Below, in pieces: positions 54,458-64,000 of a stretch of DNA of 64,000 bases (position 1 is the stretch's first letter; every line of letters begins with the position of its first letter). The position numbers were made by a program, and so were the translations under genes. This stretch comes from Proteiniphilum propionicum (lineage in GTDB: Bacteria > Bacteroidota > Bacteroidia > Bacteroidales > Dysgonomonadaceae): NCBI RefSeq assembly GCF_022267555.1, contig NZ_CP073586.1:1658501-1722500 (forward strand), in the 5' to 3' direction. Below the pieces are notes generated by a model, which saw only the letters and a program-made list of their open reading frames with translations, did not search any database and was not told where the DNA came from.

Positions 54458-55306
54458 ATGATGGAAGAAAAAGAATTGGTTCATAACCTTATTAAATTGG
54501 CTTTTGCCGAAGATATTGGCGATGGAGACCATACCACCCTGTGCAGTATTCCCGATACGGAAACTGGACAATCGAGACTGTTGATAAAGGAAGATGGTGT
54601 TCTTGCAGGCGTGGAAGTGGCCAAAGAGGTTTTTAATATATTCGACCGGGATTTGCGGGTGGAAGTTTTTATACATGATGGTACGCATGTCAAACCGGGC
54701 GATGTTGCGTTTGTTGTTTCAGGCAAGGTGCGGTCGATTCTTCAAACTGAACGCCTGGTGTTAAACCTAATGCAGCGGATGAGTGGCATTGCTACCATCA
54801 CAAATAGTTATGTAAAGTTGCTGGAAGGTACCGGTACCAAGGTGCTCGACACCCGAAAAACCACACCAGGCATGCGTATATTTGAAAAGCAAGCAGTAAA
54901 GATCGGCGGAGGTGAGAATCACAGAATTGGTCTTTTTGACATGATACTTCTTAAAGACAATCATGTTGATTTTGCGGGGGGAATTGAAAAAGCTATTACC
55001 GGCGCTCATCAGTACCTGAAAAAAAATAATAAAGAACTTAAAATTGAAATTGAGGTAAGGAATCTTGATGAACTGGAAGAGGTTCTTAGAGTAGGCGGCG
55101 TAGACAGGATAATGCTTGACAATTTCAACCCCGAAAAGACCAGGGATGCGGTGAAAAGAGTTAACGGACTGGTTGAGCTTGAATCATCAGGAGGAATTAC
55201 CATAGAGACAATTCGCGAATATGCCGAAACAGGTGTGGATTATATATCTGTTGGCGCATTGACTCACTCGGTGAAGAGTCTCGACATGAGTTTGAAAGCA
55301 GTTTGA
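54458..55306 (+). CDS. nadC: Quinolinate phosphoribosyltransferase NadC
   Basis: At 282 residues this enzyme converts quinolinate and PRPP to nicotinate mononucleotide in NAD synthesis. Visible motifs are FAEDIGDGDHTT near the start, ERLVLNLMQRMSGIAT, LDTRKTTPGMRIFEKQA, GGGENHRIGLFDMILLKDNH and EIEVRNLDELEEV (key residues for PRPP and substrate). ATG at 54458 or 54461 is possible; an upstream frame extension to 54425 has no ATG. A candidate -7 box TATTTTTG lies at 54375. Confidence 0.96.
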   Translation: MMEEKELVHNLIKLAFAEDIGDGDHTTLCSIPDTETGQSRLLIKEDGVLAGVEVAKEVFNIFDRDLRVEVFIHDGTHVKPGDVAFVVSGKVRSILQTERLVLNLMQRMSGIATITNSYVKLLEGTGTKVLDTRKTTPGMRIFEKQAVKIGGGENHRIGLFDMILLKDNHVDFAGGIEKAITGAHQYLKKNNKELKIEIEVRNLDELEEVLRVGGVDRIMLDNFNPEKTRDAVKRVNGLVELESSGGITIETIREYAETGVDYISVGALTHSVKSLDMSLKAV

Positions 55307-55400
55307 CAAGGTGCGTGGTGAGTCTGCGGCTTGTACTCACCCCAGTAAGCAGGTAATCAGATATGGTTATCTAAAACTTTTTGTTATAAAAAAATAATCG

Positions 55401-55835
55401 ATGAAACAAAACGAAAATAAACAGGAATTGCTTGATAAAAGGTATATGCGTATGGCTTTTATCTGGGCAGAGAATTCGTACTGTAAGCGCAGGAAGGTAG
55501 GTGCTCTCCTGGTGAAAGATAAAATGATAATTTCCGACGGTTATAACGGAACGCCGTCAGGTTTTGAAAACGTATGTGAAGATGAGAATGATATTTCCAA
55601 ACCATATGTGCTTCATGCAGAGGCAAATGCTATTACAAAGGTGGCTCGTTCGGGGAACAGTAGTGATGGGGCAACACTTTATGTAACCTCATCACCATGT
55701 ATTGAATGTGCCAAGCTGATAATACAGGCCGGAATAAAAAGGGTTGTATATTCCGATTCTTACAGGCTAAGTGATGGAGTTGATCTTTTGAAAAGGGTGA
55801 ATATTGAACTTGTTTCGGTAAATATTGATAAATAA
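55401..55835 (+). CDS. Deoxycytidylate deaminase (ComEB-like)
   Basis: This 144-residue zinc deaminase has the HAEANAI active-site motif and the PCIECAKLIIQ second zinc motif, plus YNGTPSGFENVCED, typical of dCMP deaminases. It would turn dCMP into dUMP for dTTP supply. It is 94 nt after nadC and 13 nt before the S41 protease gene, so likely in an operon with the latter. Confidence 0.92.
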   Translation: MKQNENKQELLDKRYMRMAFIWAENSYCKRRKVGALLVKDKMIISDGYNGTPSGFENVCEDENDISKPYVLHAEANAITKVARSGNSSDGATLYVTSSPCIECAKLIIQAGIKRVVYSDSYRLSDGVDLLKRVNIELVSVNIDK

Positions 55836-55848
55836 AGAAAGGGATTGA

Positions 55849-57483
55849 ATGGATTCAGAAAAAAAAATACGGACATGGTTACCTCTTTGTCTTGGTATCG
55901 GAATTGCACTGGGAATATTTATAGGAAGTAAATATGGGCAATATGGAAGATCAGGCGGGGTGGAAGGTTCCGGTAAAATTGACGCAGTGTTGAACTATAT
56001 CCGTGAATCATACGTAGATACAGTCAATATGCGTCAACTTGTGGAAGATGCACTGCCAAATATTATACATGAGCTGGATCCACACTCCGAGTATATTTCG
56101 GCTGCAGATATGAAGAGGGTTAATGAAGACCTCGAGGGCCACTTCTCTGGTATAGGCGTCAGTTTCTATGTATTAAAAGACACAATTGTGGTTACGGGCA
56201 TTGTACCCGGAGGCCCTTCTGAAGCAGCCGGTATTAAGCCGTGGGACAGAATTGTGGAAGTGAACGATTCTCTGGTTGCAGGGAAAAAGATCCAGAACGA
56301 AGATGTATTGAAGGTCCTTCGTGGTGAAAAAGGCTCTGAGGTGAAACTGGGAATAAGAAGGGATAATGGCAACGACTTGCATGAAATAACCGTTACCCGT
56401 GGCGATATTCCGATGAGCAGTGTGAATGCATCCTATATACTTAGGGATAAAATAGGTTTTATCAAGCTTGGAAGGAACTTCGGATTTAATACATTCAGCG
56501 AATTTATATCAGCTATTTCAAAGTTGAAAAGTCAGGGAGCTTCATCTTTTATAATTGATTTGAGAGGAAATGCAGGTGGTTCACTTGAAATTGTGGTAGC
56601 CATGATTAACGAGTTTTTAAATAAAGGCGAACTAATAGTTTATACGGAAGGGCGGAGTTTCCCGCGGACCGACAATTACGCCAACGGCTCTGGGACATGC
56701 AAAAATGATGATGTGGTTGTGCTTATTGATGAGTTAAGTGCTTCGGCAAGTGAAATCTTTGCCGGTGCCATTCAGGATCACGACAGGGGGTTGGTAATTG
56801 GCAGACGCTCATTCGGAAAAGGACTGGTACAGAGCCAGCGTAATTTCCCTGACGGATCGGCAATAAGGCTCACCGTTGCCAGATATTACACAGCATCAGG
56901 CAGATCCATTCAGCGCGGGTATGAAAAAGGAAAGTATGACGAGTATGAGATGGATGCCATAAATCGTTATATTGAGGGCAATTACGTTAATGTAGATACA
57001 ATATCGAATAACCTGATTCCTTTTAAAACTAAGGGTGGCAGAACCGTTTATGGAGGAGATGGCATTATGCCCGATATCTTTGTTGCACGTGATACTAGCG
57101 GTATCAACTCTTATTACAATCTTATTGTAAACAACCGGCTGGATGAGAGATACGCAATGATATATTCCGACATGTACAAAAAAAGGCTAAGCAGTTTTGA
57201 AACATGGCCGGACCTCTACAAACATTTGCGTCAGCAGCCGCTTCTTATGAATCTAGTAAGCTTTGCCGATAATAACGGAATAAGAAGAAGGCCCTACTAT
57301 ATTCAGGAGTCGAGCGAACTTCTTGAGAATGTGATGTGTGCATATATTGTGAGAAATTTCTTCGGAGAAGAGGCTTTTTGGGAGGCATATTATAAAGATG
57401 ATCAGCTTATAAAGAAAGGAATTGAGCTGATTGAAACAGGCAATGCCACACGTGAATCTATAATCAATGAAACCTATAAATAA
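55849..57483 (+). CDS. S41-family C-terminal processing protease
   Basis: This 544-residue protein has an N-terminal membrane anchor (LCLGIGIALGIFIG), a PDZ domain (ISAAD to about residue 190, with GIGVSFYVLKDTIVVTGIVPGGPSEAAGI, key VPGGPSEAAGIKPWDRI) and the S41 peptidase core. The catalytic Ser is in DELSASASEIFAGAI, and the Lys is in GRRSFGKGLVQSQ. It acts in the periplasm on C-termini of substrates. The extra C-terminal 200 residues are typical for Bacteroidota homologues. Confidence 0.94.
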   Translation: MDSEKKIRTWLPLCLGIGIALGIFIGSKYGQYGRSGGVEGSGKIDAVLNYIRESYVDTVNMRQLVEDALPNIIHELDPHSEYISAADMKRVNEDLEGHFSGIGVSFYVLKDTIVVTGIVPGGPSEAAGIKPWDRIVEVNDSLVAGKKIQNEDVLKVLRGEKGSEVKLGIRRDNGNDLHEITVTRGDIPMSSVNASYILRDKIGFIKLGRNFGFNTFSEFISAISKLKSQGASSFIIDLRGNAGGSLEIVVAMINEFLNKGELIVYTEGRSFPRTDNYANGSGTCKNDDVVVLIDELSASASEIFAGAIQDHDRGLVIGRRSFGKGLVQSQRNFPDGSAIRLTVARYYTASGRSIQRGYEKGKYDEYEMDAINRYIEGNYVNVDTISNNLIPFKTKGGRTVYGGDGIMPDIFVARDTSGINSYYNLIVNNRLDERYAMIYSDMYKKRLSSFETWPDLYKHLRQQPLLMNLVSFADNNGIRRRPYYIQESSELLENVMCAYIVRNFFGEEAFWEAYYKDDQLIKKGIELIETGNATRESIINETYK

Positions 57484-57663
57484 ATTTCGTGATGAGCTTA
57501 GCCCGTAATAAGTAATTTTTCAACGCAACGTTGTATTTACTCTTTAGCGAGTCGAATGGTTCGGCCCGAGGTATATTTTTTAAAAGATTGCATCATTTAT
57601 TAGCTGGAATACTTTTTTGATTGTTTTATTTTTGAGTCCAGCTAGCCTTAAAATAAATTCATC

Positions 57664-59613
57664 ATGGGTAAATTTTTACAGAATTTTTTGTCAAGCAAGG
57701 TTTTGTCAAGATCCTCGATTTTTGTAATCGATATTTTCATGGTCGTTTTTTCATGTATGACCATGTATTTTGTTAAATATGGCTTCAGCAGTTTTACTTC
57801 AGAGGTGAGAGTTGACAGTACTACTTTGTGTTTTCTTCTTATACTTTTTAATACCATCACATTTATTTCATTTCGTACATTTAGCGGTATTTTACGGTTT
57901 TCATCTTTTACTGACCTTCTTAGGATTATTTATGCATTGGGTTTGGGTTATGGGCTTACCTTCCTTGCTGTGCTTTTTCTGAGGAGGTTCATTCCCGCTT
58001 TTCATCTCACCAATGTAACTTTTGTAGCAATATTTTTTCTGAATATCTTTTTAATGATATTTTCGCGTATTTTGGTAAAGGAGGTCTATGAAACAATTGT
58101 CGGCAGAAGCTTCAAGCCTGTAAATGTTTTTATCTACGGTACCAAGCAGGCCGGTATAAGTGTGGCTAAGGCTTTAAAAGGCAACAATGAATTCAATTAC
58201 CGTGTACTTGGATTTATTTCCGACGAAAGTCATATGATTGGAAAAGAGTTGATGGGAGTGGCCATTTATGCCAATAACGATAATCTCTTCAGAACAATGG
58301 AAAGTAAAGATGTGAAGACCATTATTGTATCGCCTCAAAAGATGGAAGAGATTAAAGATTCCGATATGTTGGGTAATTTTGTTGATCATAACATTTCTTT
58401 ATTTACCACTGTCCCTTTGAACGAATGGAATGGAAAATTCATGGGCAAAGAACAATTGAAGGATATCCAGATTGAAGATCTGCTTCCACGTGATCCCATT
58501 CAAATCAATATGGTTGAGATTGCCTCCAACATTGAAGGTAAACGTGTGATGGTAACCGGAGCTGCCGGCTCTATTGGAAGTGAGATTGTACGCCAGGTGG
58601 CCAGGTTTAATCCATATAGCATTATCCTGATTGACCAGGCCGAAACGCCGTTACACGACATGCGTAGAGAGTTGAGAAACAACTGGCGGGAGTTACATAC
58701 TGAGATCATCGTTGCAGACGTAAGTAATACGTCGAGGATGGAAAAGATTTTCGCCAAAACACGTCCCCAATACATTTTTCATGCAGCAGCCTATAAGCAT
58801 GTACCTATGATGGAGGATAACGTTTCGGAGTCGGTTCAGACAAATATCCTTGGAACCAAAATAGTTACTGATCTTGCCGTAAAGTACAATGCGAACAAGT
58901 TTGTGATGGTCTCAACGGACAAAGCCGTGAATCCCTCAAATGTGATGGGATGCTCCAAAAGAATATGCGAGATATATGTACAGTCGATGGCAAAGCATCT
59001 AGAAAAAGCAGGGCGAAAAACAACCCAGTTCATCACAACACGTTTCGGAAATGTGCTGGGATCAAATGGTTCTGTAATTCCTCTCTTCAAAGAACAGATA
59101 AAAGAGGGAGGCCCGGTAACTGTTACTCATCCTGAGATTATCCGCTATTTTATGACAATTCCCGAAGCTTGTCAGCTAGTGTTGGAGGCCGGAGCTATGG
59201 GAAAGGGAGGAGAGATTTATATTTTCGATATGGGTAAGCCTGTAAAAATAATTGATCTGGCCAAGAGAATGATCAGGTTGTCAGGGTCAAAGAATATAAA
59301 GATCGAGTTTACCGGATTGCGTCATGGCGAGAAGCTTTACGAAGAGTTGCTGAACAATGCCGAGCATACAAAGCCTACCCATCATGAGAAAATAATGATT
59401 GCCAACGTGAGGGAGTATGAATATTCAGAGGTATCCCATATGATTGATTCACTTATAAATGTCTCTTACGAGTATGATGATATGCGTACGGTTAAAAAGA
59501 TGAAAGAGATAGTCCCGGAATTCCGGAGTATAAACTCACCATTTGAAGTTGTTGACAGGTTGTTAGATAAGATGTCGGAAGAGGCTTCTTTTGTCCATTT
59601 TTCTAAAGAATAG
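57664..59613 (+). CDS. CapD/FlaA1-like nucleotide-sugar epimerase/dehydratase with membrane anchor
   Basis: This 649-residue protein has four N-terminal membrane helices (residues about 20-140) and a CoA-binding-like Rossmann domain. The NAD(P)-binding epimerase domain is marked by VTGAAGSIGSEIVRQV, HAAAYKHVPMMED and VSTDKAVNPSNVMGCSKRICE (key TDKAVNPSNVMGCSKR). It modifies UDP-sugars for surface polysaccharide. It is convergent with the ABC exporter gene, 9 nt apart. Confidence 0.93.
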   Translation: MGKFLQNFLSSKVLSRSSIFVIDIFMVVFSCMTMYFVKYGFSSFTSEVRVDSTTLCFLLILFNTITFISFRTFSGILRFSSFTDLLRIIYALGLGYGLTFLAVLFLRRFIPAFHLTNVTFVAIFFLNIFLMIFSRILVKEVYETIVGRSFKPVNVFIYGTKQAGISVAKALKGNNEFNYRVLGFISDESHMIGKELMGVAIYANNDNLFRTMESKDVKTIIVSPQKMEEIKDSDMLGNFVDHNISLFTTVPLNEWNGKFMGKEQLKDIQIEDLLPRDPIQINMVEIASNIEGKRVMVTGAAGSIGSEIVRQVARFNPYSIILIDQAETPLHDMRRELRNNWRELHTEIIVADVSNTSRMEKIFAKTRPQYIFHAAAYKHVPMMEDNVSESVQTNILGTKIVTDLAVKYNANKFVMVSTDKAVNPSNVMGCSKRICEIYVQSMAKHLEKAGRKTTQFITTRFGNVLGSNGSVIPLFKEQIKEGGPVTVTHPEIIRYFMTIPEACQLVLEAGAMGKGGEIYIFDMGKPVKIIDLAKRMIRLSGSKNIKIEFTGLRHGEKLYEELLNNAEHTKPTHHEKIMIANVREYEYSEVSHMIDSLINVSYEYDDMRTVKKMKEIVPEFRSINSPFEVVDRLLDKMSEEASFVHFSKE

Positions 59614-59622
59614 GCACAGATA

Positions 59623-61461
59623 TTATTCGCTGAAGTCGATCTGCATATCACATAGCTTTGTGTAATAGCCTCCAAGCTCATAAAGAGATGTATGCTTCCC
59701 CGATTCTACTATCTTTCCCTCATTCATCACATAAATTACGTCGGCATTCTTGATAGTTGACAGCCTGTGGGCAATCACTATTGTTGTGCGGTTTCTCATA
59801 AGGTTTTCCAATGCCTCCTGTACTAGTCTCTCCGAATCTGTATCCAGAGCAGAAGTGGCTTCATCCAGAATCAGGATTTCAGGATCTTTTAAAATAGCCC
59901 TTGCAATGCTTATACGTTGCCTCTGGCCACCTGAAAGTTTTCCGCCCCTATCTCCTATATTTGAGTGGTATCCCTTCTCTGTTGCCATGATAAAGTCGTG
60001 TGCATTTGCTATCTTGGCTGCTTCAATAATCTGGCTCTCTTTTGCATCAGCAACACCAAAAGCGATGTTATTGTAAAAAGTGTCATTAAAGAGTATCGCT
60101 TCCTGGTTCACATAACCTATAAGTGATCGCAAGTCCCGTAGTCTAACATCTTTTATGTTTATACCGTCGATATATACACCGCCTTTCTGAATATCATAGA
60201 AACGTGGCAACAGATCGGCCATTGTGGATTTACCCGAACCAGATTGTCCTACCAGGGCTATGGTTTGCCCCTTCTCAATATTCAGGCTTACTCCCTCTAT
60301 TACCCAGTCGTTTTTATATCTGAACCAAATATCTTTATAGTTTATATTCTTATTGAAAGATATTTTTGATGGTTGTTCAGGATCACAGATAGTATTCTTC
60401 GCATCCAGTATTTTGTCGATACGTTCCATTGATGCAAGGCCGCGTTGTACTGCATAGGCCGACTTAGAGAATTCTTTGGCCGGATTGATGATACTGTAGA
60501 AAATTGTCAGATAGTAAATAAAAGTTGCGGCATCTATTATACCGTTTCCGCTTAGGATTAGCGACCCTCCAAACCAAAGCACAATAGCAATTGTAATGGT
60601 GCCTAACAGTTCACTCATTGGATGCGCCAGCTGCTGCCTGCGGGCTATCCTGTTTGACATTCTCCTGAAATCATCGCTACCGGCACAAAATCGTCTTGAA
60701 ATTTTGTTTTCTGCATTAAACGCCTTTATGACCCTTAAGCCACTTAAAGTCTCCTCCACCTGCGACATTAGCTCACCCCACCTGTTTTGTGCATCGAGAG
60801 AACTCCTTTTCAGGGTTTTGCCCACCTGCCCCATTACATAGCCCATAACTGGCAGAACAACTAGTACAAAAAGTGTGAGCTGCCAGCTTAATATTGTCAT
60901 TGTAGTAAGATAGATAAGTATGAGTATGGGATTTTTGAACAGCATATCAAGTGAGCTCATTACAGAATTCTCTACCTCATTCACATCTCCGGATATTCTT
61001 GCCAGTATATCACCTTTTCTCTCCTCAGTGAAAAAGCCGATGGGTAGTGTGAGAATCTTGTCGTTTATCCGGTTCCGGATATCTTTCACCACGCCGGTTC
61101 TTACTGGAATGATGAAATACGACCCTAAATAAGCAGTACCTGTTTTCAAAAATGTCATTACAATGAGTATGATTGCCAGTGCCATCAATGTAAAACTGCT
61201 GCCATGAGTATCAATAAGCTGAGTAACATACCAGTTTACATTGTTAAGCGTGGTATCTACAAAAGAGTAGTCTGTCCCTTTCCAGGGGATGAATGAAAAT
61301 GTTTTTGTATTCACCTTGAATAAAACCTGAAGAATAGGAATAATTGTCGCCAATGAAAAGACATTCAGTATGGCGGTTAGTATGTTGAGTACAAATGCCA
61401 GGAAAACATATTTCTTATAAGGTGGCAGAAACCGTCTTAAAATATTGAAGATACCTTTCAT
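59623..61461 (-). CDS. MsbA-like ABC transporter, fused membrane and ATPase domains
   Basis: This 612-residue half-transporter has six membrane helices in the first 330 residues and a C-terminal ATPase with Walker A GQSGSGKST, signature LSGGQRQRISIARAI, Walker B LILDEATSALD and the switch His in VIAHRLSTI. The family exports lipids, lipid A or peptides. A specific substrate cannot be told. Confidence 0.92.
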   Translation of the reverse strand: MKGIFNILRRFLPPYKKYVFLAFVLNILTAILNVFSLATIIPILQVLFKVNTKTFSFIPWKGTDYSFVDTTLNNVNWYVTQLIDTHGSSFTLMALAIILIVMTFLKTGTAYLGSYFIIPVRTGVVKDIRNRINDKILTLPIGFFTEERKGDILARISGDVNEVENSVMSSLDMLFKNPILILIYLTTMTILSWQLTLFVLVVLPVMGYVMGQVGKTLKRSSLDAQNRWGELMSQVEETLSGLRVIKAFNAENKISRRFCAGSDDFRRMSNRIARRQQLAHPMSELLGTITIAIVLWFGGSLILSGNGIIDAATFIYYLTIFYSIINPAKEFSKSAYAVQRGLASMERIDKILDAKNTICDPEQPSKISFNKNINYKDIWFRYKNDWVIEGVSLNIEKGQTIALVGQSGSGKSTMADLLPRFYDIQKGGVYIDGINIKDVRLRDLRSLIGYVNQEAILFNDTFYNNIAFGVADAKESQIIEAAKIANAHDFIMATEKGYHSNIGDRGGKLSGGQRQRISIARAILKDPEILILDEATSALDTDSERLVQEALENLMRNRTTIVIAHRLSTIKNADVIYVMNEGKIVESGKHTSLYELGGYYTKLCDMQIDFSE

Positions 61462-62261
61462 CTAATGTAAGCTTTTGAAATTGTTGTAGCCCGAACAGGG
61501 GCGTATCAAGATTTTGTGCGAAGATAGTCATAAAATATTATACGTTTTCAAAAAATCCTATTTTATCTCGAATGATGAACCGATGGTGGTCCTGAAAAAG
61601 CTCTGTGATGACCCTGTGATGACCCAGCCGCGTCCCATCCATGATCCATCCATGATCTGTTGATGATCCGGTGAACTTCGGGAATAACTCTGGAAAAATC
61701 TCATTTTTTATCTTTTTTTCCGCTGTTTGTTGGCTGCAGCAAATAATATTTACTAGGGTAATGCTATTGCCAGTAATGGCACGATATAACTAGAAATGAC
61801 TCCTACGCTCATTATTTATTGAAAAAAGTTGATTTTTTTTTACTTTTTTAATTACCTGATTATCTTGTTTGTGAATCGATAATTGGAGAATTTTGAAAAA
61901 AAAGTATTAAATTATTCGCTTTTTAGTTTGCACAGTAAAAAAACAATCTCTATCTTTGCACCCGCTTTTGGGAACAAGATATCCCGAAACAAAACGGAAG
62001 CGATCTTTAGATATTTACATACACGTTTTTTAAAAAGACAAAGCAGAGTATACAAGTGCTTGATTTTTTTTGACAGAAGTCGAGCAATATTGGTACCCGT
62101 TCAATTAATAATAAAAAGGAATAAATCGTGAATCCGGGAGTTGATAATGGATTAATGATCTCATTCATTCGTAGAGTTTATTTTTCGGTTTTGTATTAAG
62201 CATTTCACATTTTTGGATGTTTATTCAAGGCAGTTTCAAGGAAACAAAAAAACAAATATAC
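61462..62261. other. rrn leader region without protein gene
   Basis: About 800 nt separate the ABC gene from 16S. It contains short tandem repeats (CTGTGATGACC twice near 61608, and CCATGATC-type units near 61637) and the rrn promoter at 61927-61958. An AT-rich frame at 61883-62131 is not protein-like and lies across the promoter. Confidence 0.7.
61927..61958 (+). promoter_or_regulatory. Ribosomal RNA operon promoter
   Basis: TTTG (61927-61930), 20 nt spacer, TATCTTTG (61951-61958): an exact match to the Bacteroidota TTTG-N19-21-TAnnTTTG promoter, about 300 nt before 16S. Confidence 0.85.
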
Positions 62262-63794
<1,533 letters not shown>

Positions 63795-64000
63795 TGGAGA
63801 GACTCCTTGTTAACATGCCGTCAAATGGGCTTTTCACGGAAATATAAGATTTGGGAATTGTTATTTTCATGTTGTATTTCCGGTTCACGATCCTTTTTTT
63901 TTCTATTTTTTCATGAATATCGGCTTTCATATCCACATCTTGTTTGTATGTTTGCCGCAGTTGGTACCATAACTGTTTTACTTCCTGCTGTTTTACTGTT
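63795..64000 (+). other. Start of the 16S-23S internal transcribed spacer
   Basis: The last 206 nt follow 16S and contain no complete tRNA. The tRNA-Ile and tRNA-Ala genes usual in this spacer would lie beyond the window. Confidence 0.7.

Noticed and set aside
61883..62131. 82-codon frame before 16S
   Set aside because: It spans the rrn promoter and leader and has no protein-like features.

Overview
The window is a Bacteroidales chromosome. The 16S rRNA gene at the right end has the Bacteroidota-type 3' end, promoters follow the TTTG / TAnnTTTG pattern, and several exported proteins look like Bacteroidota lipoproteins or type IX secretion cargo. The 16S sequence suggests the Dysgonomonadaceae/Porphyromonadaceae side of the order, but that is an impression, not a placement.

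Positions 1 to about 51012 are the right part of an integrative conjugative element (ICE) of the CTnDOT type. Its right end is marked by a 28-nt copy of the 3' end of a tRNA-Gly gene (50985-51012), directly before an intact tRNA-Leu. The left end and the integrase lie outside the window. The ICE contains, left to right: a partial Dam-type adenine methylase and the tra operon traO to traA, all on the minus strand (1-11786); a control region with an 8-bp phased repeat tract and hairpins that may be oriT (11823-12579); mobA and mobB on the plus strand; a three-gene graspetide-type RiPP cluster on the minus strand (14389-16379) beside an intact IS3-family insertion (16456-18067); the coupling protein mobC; and a short RteC-like regulator.

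Next comes an AT-rich cargo region (21000-37200). It holds a TetR regulator with an alpha-oxoamine synthase, then a plus-strand series of exported proteins: a lipase-like protein, small lipoproteins, an astacin-like protein that has lost its zinc site, two C10 cysteine peptidases with paired lipoproteins, and a DUF3244-like protein. A convergent trypsin-like protease with a type IX secretion tail closes it. Two operons in this block start from duplicated leaders of about 330 bp.

The last ICE module (38064-48737) has a DUF3945 protein, topoisomerase III, a candidate RteR-like small RNA, a DUF1896 protein, a giant methylase-helicase and two small excisionase-like HTH proteins. The small RNA carries the exact complement of a motif found before traN, traE, mobA, topB and the DUF1896 gene, so one RNA could coordinate transfer. 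A TIR plus caspase-like defence pair (49171-50510) sits just inside the right end.

From 51018 onward the sequence is chromosomal backbone: tRNA-Leu, an nhaA fragment, pepE, an AlkD-like gene, rlmH, nadC, a deoxycytidylate deaminase, an S41 protease, a CapD-like epimerase, an MsbA-like ABC exporter, and an rrn operon start with its promoter and 16S rRNA.
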